A DNA stretch of 25,771 nt from JBBIWA01 sp037439425 (GTDB lineage Bacteria > Acidobacteriota > Blastocatellia > RBC074): the NCBI GenBank assembly GCA_037439425.1, contig JBBIWA010000077.1:1-25771 (forward strand). Reading direction: 5' to 3'. The position numbers were made by a program, and so were the translations under genes. This document shows, in pieces, positions 8,302-16,210 of this stretch. The notes beneath the pieces are model-generated. The model had not been told where the DNA came from. It saw only the letters and a program-made list of their open reading frames with translations, and did not search any database. Position 1 is the stretch's first letter. Each line of letters starts with the position of its first letter.

Positions 8302-9765
8302 ATGAGGGTTATCTTTGCTGCATCCGAAGTAGTGCCTTACTCCAAGACAGGCGGACTTGGGGATGTGGCCGGGGCTTTGCCGAAGGCGCTCAGACGGATT
8401 GGCTGCCAGATCAGCGTCATCACCCCGCGCTACATTGGCCTCAGCCATCACCACGGCGATGTCATTAACACCCCGAGCAGCCATTTGATCTTTGACGACC
8501 TGCGGGTACCCTTCGCGGGTGGGGTTAAAACGGCCAGTGTCTGGCAGGATCATCTGGATGGCGTGCCGATCTATTTCATTGATCAGGCTGAGTACTTCGG
8601 GCGTGGCTACATCTATGGGGCAGGTGATTTCGATGCCGAACGGTTTGCTTTCTTCAGCCGGGCGGTGATCGAGCTGACCAAGCGGCTCACGGCCCCGCCT
8701 GAGATCATTCACTGTCATGATTGGCAGACTGGTTTCATCCCCGCTTACCTCAAGTCGGTCTATCGCGAGGATCCGTTTTTCAGACGGACAGCTACGCTCT
8801 TTACGATCCACAATCTGGGCTATCAGGGATTGTTCAATCCCAGCCTGCTGCCGCATCTAGGATTTGGCTTTGAGGTCTACGAATACGGCATGGAGTTTTA
8901 CGGTTCGGCCAGCGCTTTGAAGGCAGGATTGTATTTCGCCACCGCGCTTTCGACCGTGAGCCGGAAGTATGCTGAGGAGATTCAAACGCCCGAATTCGGC
9001 CATCGCCTGGACGGATTGTTACGCTGGCGGCGGAACGATCTGCTGGGCATTCTCAACGGGGTGGACTACAACGAATGGAATCCGGCGATTGATCCTTATA
9101 TTGCCGCCCACTATTCGCTGGAGAATTTGGCCGGCAAATTGGAATGCAAGCGTGATCTGCTGCGCCGCTATCATTTGCCGCAGGATTTGGAGCGGCCAGT
9201 GATCGCCGTCATTTCGCGGCTGACGGTGCAAAAGGGAATAGACCTGATTGCGCAGGCGATCTGGCGAATGCTCGAGGCAGGCGCTTATTTTGTCTTGCTC
9301 GGATCGGGCGGACGCAGCTACGAAGACTTCTTCCAGCACGTGCGCGACACACGCCCCCAGCAAGTAGGGGTCTATTTCGGCTATAGCAATGAGCTGGCGC
9401 ACCAGATCGAGGCCGGCGCAGATCTCTTCCTGATGCCTTCGGCTTACGAGCCGTGCGGGTTAAGTCAGATGTACAGTTTGAAATACGGGACCGTGCCTCT
9501 GGTGCGTGGCGTTGGCGGGCTGGATGACACGATTGAGAATTTCGAGCCGACGACGGGCAAAGGCAATGGATTCAAATTCTACCAGTATTCGAGCGACCGG
9601 CTGATGGAGAAGTTTTACGAAGCGTTGATGGTCTACTACGACCGCGAGGCGTGGCAGCAGCTGCAGCGCAACGGTATGCTCGCTGATCATTCGTGGGAAC
9701 AGGCTGCGCGCAACTATCTGGATGCTTATTACCTGATTGCACGCAGGCACCAGACGGCCGGGTAG
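8302..9765 (+). CDS. glgA: Glycogen synthase (ADP-glucose), GT5
   Basis: A 487-aa glycosyltransferase of normal length for bacterial GlgA. It transfers glucose from ADP-glucose to the non-reducing end of an alpha-1,4-glucan in the cytoplasm. The N-terminal KTGGLGDV (15-22) is the ADP-glucose binding loop; HCHDWQT (137-143) and the C-terminal EPCGLSQMYSLKYGT (383-397) are further family motifs, and LTVQKGIDL (307-315) begins the second Rossmann domain. GAGAGG precedes the ATG. Other glycogen genes (glgB, glgC, glgP) are not in the window, so glgA stands alone here with its own promoter. Confidence 0.95.
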   Translation: MRVIFAASEVVPYSKTGGLGDVAGALPKALRRIGCQISVITPRYIGLSHHHGDVINTPSSHLIFDDLRVPFAGGVKTASVWQDHLDGVPIYFIDQAEYFGRGYIYGAGDFDAERFAFFSRAVIELTKRLTAPPEIIHCHDWQTGFIPAYLKSVYREDPFFRRTATLFTIHNLGYQGLFNPSLLPHLGFGFEVYEYGMEFYGSASALKAGLYFATALSTVSRKYAEEIQTPEFGHRLDGLLRWRRNDLLGILNGVDYNEWNPAIDPYIAAHYSLENLAGKLECKRDLLRRYHLPQDLERPVIAVISRLTVQKGIDLIAQAIWRMLEAGAYFVLLGSGGRSYEDFFQHVRDTRPQQVGVYFGYSNELAHQIEAGADLFLMPSAYEPCGLSQMYSLKYGTVPLVRGVGGLDDTIENFEPTTGKGNGFKFYQYSSDRLMEKFYEALMVYYDREAWQQLQRNGMLADHSWEQAARNYLDAYYLIARRHQTAG

Positions 9766-9855
9766 TGACTGCGAAGCCGTATAGGTTTCAGCCAGTCGGC
9801 GAAAGTCGCAAGCAATCACGCTGTCAGCTATAGCTGGATTGCTTCTCTGGCGGAG

Positions 9856-9884
9856 GAGACGAGTCCGCTCCTGTTTGCTATAAT
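9856..9884 (+). promoter_or_regulatory. Extended -10 promoter of trxA
   Basis: TATAAT at 9879-9884 is a perfect -10 and is preceded by TGC (9876-9878), giving an extended -10. The -35 position (9856-9861, GAGACG) is weak, as often tolerated with an extended -10. Transcription would start near 9891, about 90 nt before trxA. Confidence 0.6.
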
Positions 9885-9979
9885 ACCTCGGCTTGAAGGA
9901 CCACCTGGAAGGGCCTTCTGAGTTCATGCGCCTGTGTGGTGAAGAGCAAACTATAGAGTCGTGTTAAAGGAGATAAAGA

Positions 9980-10315
9980 ATGAGCGCATTTGTTTCTGAA
10001 GTTACTGATGCCACCTTTGAGGATGAAGTGTTGAATTCCAGCCAGCCAGTGCTGGTTGATTTCTGGGCCGCCTGGTGTGCCCCTTGCCGGATGCTGGCGC
10101 CGACCGTGGAAGCGGTAGCCGAGCAGTTTCAAGGCCGAGCCAAAGTTGTCAAGCTGAATGTGGATGAAAATATGGAGAGCTCGACCCGCTATGGGATCAA
10201 AGGCATTCCAACCCTGATTCTGTTCAAAGATGGCAAGGAGGCAGAGCGCGTGGTCGGTGTTCCTTCCGATGCCAAAAACTTCATTGCCAACTTGCTGGAG
10301 AGAGCTCTTTCGTAG
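9980..10315 (+). CDS. trxA: Thioredoxin
   Basis: A 111-aa thioredoxin, the usual length for the family. It reduces disulfides in cytoplasmic proteins using electrons from thioredoxin reductase. The active site is WCAPC (32-36); this differs from the common WCGPC only by Ala for Gly, a variant known in several phyla. FWAAWCAPC and the cis-proline region KGIPTLILF are conserved. AAAGGAG lies 7 nt before the ATG. It is followed after 57 bp by purA with no terminator between, so the two may be co-transcribed. Confidence 0.95.
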   Translation: MSAFVSEVTDATFEDEVLNSSQPVLVDFWAAWCAPCRMLAPTVEAVAEQFQGRAKVVKLNVDENMESSTRYGIKGIPTLILFKDGKEAERVVGVPSDAKNFIANLLERALS

Positions 10316-10372
10316 CTGGATGGCGAGGATGGGACCTGAGGGGGAGCTTTTCAGATCCCGACCCCTGAGCTT

Positions 10373-11695
10373 ATGAATCTCGCAATCATTGGCGCGCAGT
10401 GGGGAGATGAGGGGAAAGGAAAGATCGTTGACCTGCTAGCGCCTCACTTTGATATTGTTGCCCGCTATCAGGGTGGCCACAATGCTGGTCACACGGTGAT
10501 CCTCAGGCGCGATGGCGTGGATCATAAATTTGTCCTGCACCTGATCCCTTCGGGCATCATCCATCCAGGCAAGACCTGCGTCATCGGCAATGGCGTGGTG
10601 GTAGACCCGCAGGCATTGATTGCCGAGATGGATCAGCTGCGCGCGCGTGGGATTGAAGTCACCGAGCGTAACTTGCTCATCAGCGACCGCGCCCACTTGA
10701 TCCTGCCTTATCACGTGGCGCTGGACCGTTGTCTCGAAGAACATCGTGGACGCAATGCGGTGGGGACTACCATGCGCGGCATCGGGCCGGCCTATGAAGA
10801 TAAGATGGCGCGGCGTGGGATTCGCGCTGGCAATTTGGCGGACCCGGCGGCACTGACTGAAAGGCTGGCCCACAACGCAGCACAGGCTAATCGGCTGCTG
10901 AAGATGCTGGGCGGCGAGCCGATTGACGAGGTGGAACTGCTCGAACGGGGCTTGCACTGGGCTGCAGTGCTCACACCGCACATCACCGATACGACCTACT
11001 TTCTCAACCGATCGGTGCGTGAAGGCCGTGCCTTGCTTCTTGAAGGGGCGCAGGCCACGATGCTCGATATTGACCACGGCACCTACCCCTTTGTCACTTC
11101 CTCGAACTCGTCAATTGGGGGGGCCTGTACTGGCACTGGCATTGCGCCGTCTCAGATCAATGCTGTGATCGGTGTGATGAAGGCCTACACGACACGGGTG
11201 GGCAGTGGCCCATTCCCCACTGAGTTGAAGGACGAGCTGGGAGAATTCATCCGCCAGCGAGGCGGCGAGTTTGGCGCTTCGACGGGGCGGCCGCGCCGAA
11301 CGGGCTGGTTTGATGCGGTGGTGGCGCGTTATGCCGTAATGGTCAATGGGCTGAACGCGCTGGCGCTGACCAAGCTCGATGTGCTCGATGAGCTGGACGA
11401 GATCAAAATCTGTGTCGGCTACCATATTGGCTCTCGCCGGACCGATCAGGTGCCCTTCGATGCCCAGCAGATGGAGCAGGCCGAGCCGATCTATGAAACG
11501 ATGCCTGGATGGAAGGAGAAGACGGTGGGAATTTCAAGGGTCGAAGATTTGCCTGCGCGGGCGCGCGCTTACGTGGATCGCCTGGCTGAAGTCTCCGGCG
11601 CGCCCTTGGCCCTCATTTCAACCGGGCCAGAGCGCAGTGAGACCCTTATCTTTCGAGATGTCCTCAAGTCCTGTGGCCTGGAGCTTGAGTTGTAA
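10373..11695 (+). CDS. purA: Adenylosuccinate synthetase
   Basis: A 440-aa enzyme of full family length. It couples IMP and aspartate to adenylosuccinate using GTP, the first committed step from IMP to AMP. The GTP-binding loop GDEGKGKIVD (11-20) with its catalytic Asp, the NAGHTV segment, the GTTMRGIGPAYEDKMAR region and FGASTGRPRRTGWFD (IMP/GTP site) are all intact. The gene lies 57 bp after trxA and converges on nuoB. A 9-bp hairpin with a 3-nt loop spans its stop codon (11683-11703) but has no T-run. Confidence 0.97.
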   Translation: MNLAIIGAQWGDEGKGKIVDLLAPHFDIVARYQGGHNAGHTVILRRDGVDHKFVLHLIPSGIIHPGKTCVIGNGVVVDPQALIAEMDQLRARGIEVTERNLLISDRAHLILPYHVALDRCLEEHRGRNAVGTTMRGIGPAYEDKMARRGIRAGNLADPAALTERLAHNAAQANRLLKMLGGEPIDEVELLERGLHWAAVLTPHITDTTYFLNRSVREGRALLLEGAQATMLDIDHGTYPFVTSSNSSIGGACTGTGIAPSQINAVIGVMKAYTTRVGSGPFPTELKDELGEFIRQRGGEFGASTGRPRRTGWFDAVVARYAVMVNGLNALALTKLDVLDELDEIKICVGYHIGSRRTDQVPFDAQQMEQAEPIYETMPGWKEKTVGISRVEDLPARARAYVDRLAEVSGAPLALISTGPERSETLIFRDVLKSCGLELEL

Positions 11696-11703
11696 ACTCA
11701 AGC
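11683..11703 (+). other. Hairpin over the purA stop codon
   Basis: GCTTGAGTT (11683-11691), loop GTA, AACTCAAGC (11695-11703): a perfect 9-bp stem containing the TAA stop. There is no T-run after it, so it is not a standard terminator. It may protect the mRNA end or be chance. Confidence 0.4.
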
Positions 11704-11794
11704 CCGAAGGGGAAAGCACAATCCAGAAGCCGCAACTTTGCTCGCTCGCCTCTAAGCGCTCTTGGCTCAAGAGATCTTCTTGAAGGCGGTAAGG

Positions 11795-12388
11795 CTAAAC
11801 TGGCGGCGTTTCTCTGAGCTCGCTCTCTTTTTCTAAGGGACTGGCAGCAACTGGCGGTGCGACCACTTCGAGCTGCGGCGCTTCCTCTACTTTGACATCA
11901 CCCTTGCCGAAGAAATAGCGCGTTGGCTGCTCGCGCATGATCTTGTCTTGAAGTCGCATCAGCCCGTAGAGCAGAGCTTCTGGTCGCGGTGGGCAACCGG
12001 GCACGTAGACATCTACCGGGATCACCCGGTCCACACCCTGGAGCGTGGAGTAGGTATTGAAAGGCCCGCCCACATTGGCGCACGATCCCATCGAAAGCAC
12101 CCACTTCGGCTCCGGCATCTGATCATAGACGCGCTTGACGACGGTCGCCATCTTGAGGGTGACTGTGCCGGCCACGATGATCAGATCGGATTGGCGCGGA
12201 CTGGGACGAAAGACACCTGCGCCGAAGCGGTCAAGATCAAAGCGCGACGCGCCGGTAGCCATCATCTCAATGGCGCAGCAGGCCAGCCCGAATGTCATAG
12301 GCCAGATAGCTGAGCTGCGTCCCCAGTTGATGACCCAGTCAATCTTGGTCGTAATGAATCCGCCACCATCTGAAGACCCAAATGCCAT
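11795..12388 (-). CDS. nuoB: NADH-quinone oxidoreductase subunit B
   Basis: A 197-aa protein from the ATG at 12388, with GGAGG just upstream (spacing of 3 nt is short); a longer GTG start at 12424 would add 12 residues. NuoB carries the terminal iron-sulfur cluster N2 that passes electrons to quinone in respiratory complex I. Its four cluster cysteines are visible: the CC pair of GLACCAIEMM (37-38), SMGSC (103) and PGCPPRP (132). The Pro/Glu-rich C-terminal tail (about 30 residues) is poorly conserved in the family. It is the second gene of a two-gene nuoAB unit; nuoC does not follow, since the next gene is the convergent purA. Confidence 0.95.
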   Translation of the reverse strand: MAFGSSDGGGFITTKIDWVINWGRSSAIWPMTFGLACCAIEMMATGASRFDLDRFGAGVFRPSPRQSDLIIVAGTVTLKMATVVKRVYDQMPEPKWVLSMGSCANVGGPFNTYSTLQGVDRVIPVDVYVPGCPPRPEALLYGLMRLQDKIMREQPTRYFFGKGDVKVEEAPQLEVVAPPVAASPLEKESELRETPPV

Positions 12389-12466
12389 ATGCCTCCAGGT
12401 CGAGAGTTGAAGATCTGTCCTCACAGCTCTCCGAGCTCTCGACCGAGTTACTTAACAGTGACAGGT

Positions 12467-12499
12467 GATGAGTGACAGACCGCAAGCTCGTCACTCGTC
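12467..12499 (-). other. Intercistronic stem-loop between nuoA and nuoB
   Basis: GATGAGTGAC at 12467-12476 and GTCACTCGTC at 12490-12499 are complementary at nine of ten positions, with a 13-nt loop. It lies in the 124-nt gap between the nuoA stop and the nuoB start. It could affect relative expression or mRNA stability; no T-run follows on the minus strand. Confidence 0.35.
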
Positions 12500-12512
12500 G
12501 CTTTTGAGCAAG

Positions 12513-12920
12513 TCATACCCAGTTGAGTGCGCCTTTGCGCCAGGCATAATAGTATCCCACCACCAGAATACCGACGAAGATGAGCATCTCAATCAGGCCG
12601 AAGAGCGCTAACTGATCGTAGACCACTGCCCAGGGAAGCAGAAAGATCGTCTCCACATCGAAGATCAAAAAGAGCATGGCGATGATATAGAACCGCACCG
12701 AGAAGCGCTCCCGCGCGTCTCTGATCGGATTGATGCCGCATTCGTAGGGCATCATCTTGTGCTTCTCGTAAACCTGGGGCCTGATGGCGCGCAAAACAAA
12801 CAGCGCCACTACGGGGAAGGCCGCTGCCACCAGCAGAAAAAGCACAATCGGCAGGTAGGAAAAGACCGGCGCTTGTGGTGTCGGTGCGCTCGCCTGTAGC
12901 ATCAGTAGCAACATATTCAT
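12513..12920 (-). CDS. nuoA: NADH-quinone oxidoreductase subunit A
   Basis: A 135-aa membrane protein with three hydrophobic helices (about 23-45, 78-98 and 104-126), the usual NuoA topology. The conserved loop YECGINP (59-65) after the first helix and the acidic FDVETIFLLPW of helix 2 identify the family. NuoA belongs to the proton-pumping membrane arm of complex I next to the quinone site. The gene is read first, nuoB second, from the promoter at 12990-13018. The remaining nuo genes are not in the window. Confidence 0.95.
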   Translation of the reverse strand: MNMLLLMLQASAPTPQAPVFSYLPIVLFLLVAAAFPVVALFVLRAIRPQVYEKHKMMPYECGINPIRDARERFSVRFYIIAMLFLIFDVETIFLLPWAVVYDQLALFGLIEMLIFVGILVVGYYYAWRKGALNWV

Positions 12921-12989
12921 GCTCGTTCGTGCTCAGAGTCTATCTCAAGCAGGAGTTTCCAGATCGATTGTTTACTGCCATAGGTCTTC

Positions 12990-13018
12990 ATCTTAAAATC
13001 TGAACCTGATCCTGTCAA
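12990..13018 (-). promoter_or_regulatory. Promoter of nuoAB
   Basis: On the minus strand TTGACA (13018-13013), a 17-bp spacer, then TAAGAT (12995-12990). The -35 is perfect and the -10 matches four of six bases. Transcription would start near 12983, giving a leader of about 60 nt before nuoA. Confidence 0.65.
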
Positions 13019-13143
13019 ATCGGTTTGGTGCTCTCGCTTATACTTTCCGTTCGTGATTACTGTGCCCGGGTGGCGGTTGAATAATCCAGGTTTCTCTGCT
13101 ATAGACACCTGCATAAAGCTTGCCTACTCTCCGTGACGAGCCT

Positions 13144-13248
13144 CTAAAAAGAGGCGCGAAGGTAAGACGGTTCCGGCGAGCTCCATGCACTGCTGATAGT
13201 GTGTGCATGGATGCTAAAAAGGGGCGCGAAGGTAGGGTGGTTACAGCG
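13144..13248. repeat. Imperfect direct repeat around a stem-loop
   Basis: A 35-bp sequence (13144-13178, starting CTAAAAAGAGGCGCGAAGGT) recurs at 13214-13248 with 29 of 35 bases identical, a period of 70 bp. Between them CCATGCAC (13183-13190) and GTGCATGG (13203-13210) form a perfect 8-bp stem with a 12-nt loop. No gene is apparent here. Its sequence is unrelated to the hairpin leader repeats that follow from 13308. Confidence 0.65.
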
Positions 13249-13307
13249 GGGGTTCGACCAGGGTGCCCGCGGCGGCTGGCACAGCTTTTGACTCTTGATT
13301 TTTCCGC

Positions 13308-13439
13308 AGGAGTCACCGATATCACTTGAGCAAGGCCCTGAAGGGATGAGGACCTGGGTACGCACGCTTCTAGCGTGCTTGCTTTGCAGCATTGACGCGC
13401 TTGAGAAGCCGAGCACGCAAGGATGCGTGCCTGCCCAGG
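13308..13439 (+). repeat. Hairpin leader element, copy A (with upstream flank)
   Basis: The core is 13353-13439, from CCTGGGTACGCACGC to GCGTGCCTGCCCAGG (terminal arms complementary at 13 of 15 positions). It holds a first hairpin (GCACGCT-TCT-AGCGTGC) and a second (GCACGCA-AGGA-TGCGTGC). The middle differs from the other copies. The flank from AGGAGT at 13308 through CCCTGAAGGGATGAG matches the flanks of the copies at 16982-17115 and 25516-25649. It points towards the gene at 13659. Confidence 0.75.
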
Positions 13440-13453
13440 GAGTTTCTGAAGAT

Positions 13454-13643
13454 CCTGTGTACGCACGCTTGCGAGCGTGCTCTGTCTCCGGTAATGACCT
13501 GCTTAACGAAGAAGGGCACGCAAGGATGCACGCATAGCCAGCATCCGCCCTGGGAGCGCACGCTTGCGAGCGTGCTCTGTCTCCGCTAATGACCTGCTTA
13601 ACGAAGAGGGGCACGTAAGGATGTGCGCATAGCCAACATTTGC
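13454..13643 (+). repeat. Hairpin leader element, tandem copies B and C
   Basis: Two adjacent 95-bp units (13454-13548 and 13549-13643) agree at about 84 of 95 positions. Each holds the hairpin CGCACGCTTGCGAGCGTGC and the core TAATGACCTGCTTAACGAAG shared with copies upstream of other genes. The second hairpin is weakened in both (GGATGCACGC and GGATGTGCGC). Copy C ends 15 nt before the ATG of the gene at 13659. Both point in the direction of that gene. Confidence 0.8.
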
Positions 13644-13658
13644 TGAGGAAATGAGCTG

Positions 13659-14210
13659 ATGCAATTAAGAGAACCGCGAGTTAGGCCGCTGCCAAAATCA
13701 GAGTGGAATGATGAGGTGCGCGAGTTGTTAGAAAGTGTCCGCAGGCAGGGGCGCGTCTACAATATCTTTGCGACGCTGGCGCATCATCCGAAACTGCTCA
13801 AACGCTGGTTGGTCTTCGGCAATCACTTGCTGTTTAAATCAACGCTGCCTGCTCGCGAGCGGGAACTGATCATTCTGCGCACCGCCTGGCTGCGGCGCAG
13901 TGAGTACGAATGGGGCCAGCACGTGCGAATTGGTAAACAGGTGGGCTTGAATGATGAAGAGCTTGACCGCCTCAAAGAAGGAGCAAATACGCCAGGCTGG
14001 AATCGGCTCGAGTCTGCGCTGCTAAGGGCAGTTGACGAGCTTTGCGAGTACACCACAATTAGTGATCCTACCTGGCAGGAGCTGGCAGTGCACTATAACA
14101 CGCAGCAGGTGCTAGATCTGATCTTCACTGTTGGCCAATACAGCATGCTGGCGATGGCGCTCAATTCATTAGGCGTGCAATTGGACGAAGGTATTACAGG
14201 ATTTGACTAG
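13659..14210 (+). CDS. Carboxymuconolactone decarboxylase family protein
   Basis: A 183-aa alpha-helical protein of the carboxymuconolactone decarboxylase/AhpD-like superfamily. The core is LPARERELIILRTAWLRRS (63-81) followed by EYEWGQHVRIGKQVGL (82-97). The CxxC of AhpD peroxidases is replaced by EYEWGQH, so a peroxidase role is unlikely; His88 is kept. GAGG lies about 10 nt before the ATG. The stop overlaps the GTG of a decayed SDR gene by one base, so the two were an operon. Members paired with SDR dehydrogenases often belong to degradation of cyclic or lactone compounds, but the substrate here is unknown. Three hairpin leader repeats lie directly upstream. Confidence 0.85.
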   Translation: MQLREPRVRPLPKSEWNDEVRELLESVRRQGRVYNIFATLAHHPKLLKRWLVFGNHLLFKSTLPARERELIILRTAWLRRSEYEWGQHVRIGKQVGLNDEELDRLKEGANTPGWNRLESALLRAVDELCEYTTISDPTWQELAVHYNTQQVLDLIFTVGQYSMLAMALNSLGVQLDEGITGFD

Positions 14211-14989
14211 TGAAACCGAAAGACAGCGTTGCCCTTGTCACCGGAGCCGGGCAGATGCCAGGAGATACCATAGAGAACAGGCGTGCGACCGCTATCCTGT
14301 TTGCGCGCGAAGGCGCTCGAGTGCTACTCATGGATAGTAACTTCGCCTCAGCCCTTGAAGCGCAAGCGCTGATTGAAGCCGATCTGAAGCGGGCGGCTGA
14401 TTGCCGCGCCTTCGCTCAGGCTGCAGTTGAGAGATATGTCCGGATAGTATTCTTCATAACAAGGTGGGCATCGCCACGGGAGATACCGGCCCCGTGTACC
14501 CTCCCGTGTACCTGATGGAAGAGACCTGGGATCGGATCTTGAGTGTCAAGCTCAAGATCCTGTTTCTGGCCTGTAAGCACCTGCTTCCGGTGATGCGCCA
14601 GCAACAAAGCAGCTGCCTCATCAACATTTCATCAATCGCGGCGATTTGTTCGATGGGGCTAGTGGCTTACCAGACTTCCAGGGCAGGTGTGAATGGCTTG
14701 ACTCAGACGCTGGCAATAGGGAATTCTAAGTAGGGCATTCGCGTCAATGCGATCATGCCGGGATTGATCAACCTCACGATGGCGATTGAGTGTCTTTCGC
14801 AGGCGCACGGCACCTCGAAGGCGGAATTGATCAAGTGGCGCACAAGTTCCTCTGGGCGAGAAGATGAGAAGCGCCTGGGATGTGGCTTACGCGGCGCTCT
14901 TCCTGGTATCAGATGAAGCGAAGTTTATCACAGGGGGCTTGCTGCCAATCGATGACGGGCCGAAGTCTCAGAACTGGTTAGCCCGATAG
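14210..14989 (+). pseudogene. Short-chain dehydrogenase/reductase, decayed
   Basis: The frame from the GTG at 14210 begins like an SDR (DSVALVTGAG, then ATAILFAREGARVLLMDSN) but is broken. Near 14445 one base is missing; in the next frame the protein continues as LHNKVGIATGDTGPV, ETWDRILSVKLK, NISSIAAICS and VAYQTSRAGVNGLTQ. A TAG at 14731-14733 stands where family members have the Tyr codon of YGIRVNAIMPG. Near 14838 a second shift moves the frame, after which AWDVAYAALFLVSDEAKF and LLPIDDG follow to the TAG at 14987-14989. About ten residues before EADLKRAADC also seem to be missing. The catalytic Ser and the Tyr-x-x-x-Lys (now YQTSR, Lys changed to Arg) are partly altered. Several independent lesions argue for a true pseudogene rather than one sequencing error. 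Confidence 0.9.
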
Positions 14990-15015
14990 ATCAGAAGACA
15001 AGAGGAATAATCAGC

Positions 15016-16194
15016 ATGGATATTGCTGCGATTCAGAAAGCGCTTGCCGAGCAACAGCTCGATGGCTGGCTGCTTTATGATTTCAGAGGGAGCAATCCGA
15101 TTGCTCGCAACATCGTTGGCTTTGACGAGCACCGCATGGCGACGCGGCGGTGGTTTTACCTGATCCCGCGCACAGGCGAGCCGGTGGCGATTCTGCACGT
15201 GATCGAACCGCACGTGCTGGATGGCGCTCCCGGCAAGCGAGAGATCTTCCGTTCGTGGCGCGAGCTAGAATCACATCTGCGCACGCATCTGGCCGGAATG
15301 AAGCGTGTGGCGATGGAGTACAGCCCCGGCGCGGCGATTCCTTATGTTGGGCGGGTGGATGCGGGAACCATTGAACTGGTGCGAGCCGCAGGTCCGGAAG
15401 TGGTCAGCTCGGCGGAGCTGGTGCAAATTTTTGAAGCTCGCTGGACGCCAGAGCAAAAAGCCCTGCACGACCGTGCTGCGCGTGGGACTTATCAGACCAA
15501 GGACGAAGCTTTCGCGCTCATTCGCGAAAGGCTGGCCGCAGCCATCCCGATCAAAGAGAGCGAGGTGCAGGCTTTTATTCAATCGCGCTTCGAGGCGTTG
15601 GGACTGACTACGGATCATCCCTGCATCGTCGCGGTCAACGATCATGCCTCGGACCCGCACTTTGAGACCGGCCCTGGCCCTGACGACCGCGAGATTCGCC
15701 ACGGTGATCTGGTCTTGATTGATCTGTGGTCCAAGGTCGCTGGTGATCCACGCGCTGTCTATGCTGACATCACTTGGATGGGTTACTGCGGCCAGCAGGT
15801 CCCGGACGAGATCCGCCAGGTCTGGGAAACGGTCAAAGGTGGACGCGACGCCGCCATCAGGTTCGTCACAGATTCCGTCGCAGCAGGCCGAACGATTTAT
15901 GGTTGTGAGGTGGATGATGTAGCACGTAGCTTCATTGAAGCTCGCGGTTATGGCTCATACTTCACCCACCGGACAGGCCACTCCATTGGCTATCAGGTGC
16001 ACGGCAATGGCGCCAACATTGATAACCTAGAGACACGCGATGCGCGCGCCTTGATTCCGGGTTTGTGTTTTTCGATTGAGCCGGGCATCTATCTGCCTGA
16101 GTTCGGCATTCGCAGCGAAGTGGATATGTATATAACTGAGGGCCATGCCGAAGTGACAGGCGAGATTCAGCAAGAGCTGTTGTTGCTGGCTTGA
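15016..16194 (+). CDS. M24 family metallopeptidase (Xaa-Pro peptidase-like)
   Basis: A 392-aa pita-bread-fold protein with an N-terminal creatinase-like domain (1-140) and a C-terminal M24 domain (145-390). All five metal ligands are visible: Asp236 (LIDLWSK), Asp251 (YADITW), His322 (GHSIG), Glu355 (SIEPGIY) and Glu368 (RSEVDMYI). His329 in YQVHG is the usual extra active-site histidine. The family cleaves X-Pro dipeptides or related amide bonds using two metal ions. AGAGGA precedes the ATG. It lies 26 bp after the SDR pseudogene on the same strand, so it may have been part of that operon. Confidence 0.88.
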   Translation: MDIAAIQKALAEQQLDGWLLYDFRGSNPIARNIVGFDEHRMATRRWFYLIPRTGEPVAILHVIEPHVLDGAPGKREIFRSWRELESHLRTHLAGMKRVAMEYSPGAAIPYVGRVDAGTIELVRAAGPEVVSSAELVQIFEARWTPEQKALHDRAARGTYQTKDEAFALIRERLAAAIPIKESEVQAFIQSRFEALGLTTDHPCIVAVNDHASDPHFETGPGPDDREIRHGDLVLIDLWSKVAGDPRAVYADITWMGYCGQQVPDEIRQVWETVKGGRDAAIRFVTDSVAAGRTIYGCEVDDVARSFIEARGYGSYFTHRTGHSIGYQVHGNGANIDNLETRDARALIPGLCFSIEPGIYLPEFGIRSEVDMYITEGHAEVTGEIQQELLLLA

Positions 16195-16210
16195 AGAAAG
16201 CCGGCACGGC

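Noticed and set aside
8245..8856. A 203-residue frame antisense to glgA
   Set aside because: It overlaps the glgA promoter and the conserved N-terminal domain of glgA and has no family features.
10436..11077. A 213-residue frame antisense to purA
   Set aside because: It mirrors the highly conserved purA reading frame; coding evidence for purA is overwhelming.
11683..11703. Possible purA terminator
   Set aside because: The 9-bp stem is good but no T-run follows on either strand, so it is listed only as a hairpin.
12917..13114. A 65-residue frame upstream of nuoA on the minus strand
   Set aside because: It covers the nuoAB promoter (12990-13018) and runs over the nuoA start; no family features.
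13038..13614. Open frames of 142 and 156 residues on the minus strand
   Set aside because: They run through the hairpin and direct repeats, show repeated low-complexity peptides and have no start signals; the frames are a by-product of GC-rich palindromes.
13353..13643. Looks like a short CRISPR array
   Set aside because: The units are 87-95 bp long, contiguous and palindromic, with no unique spacers of constant length and no cas genes nearby.
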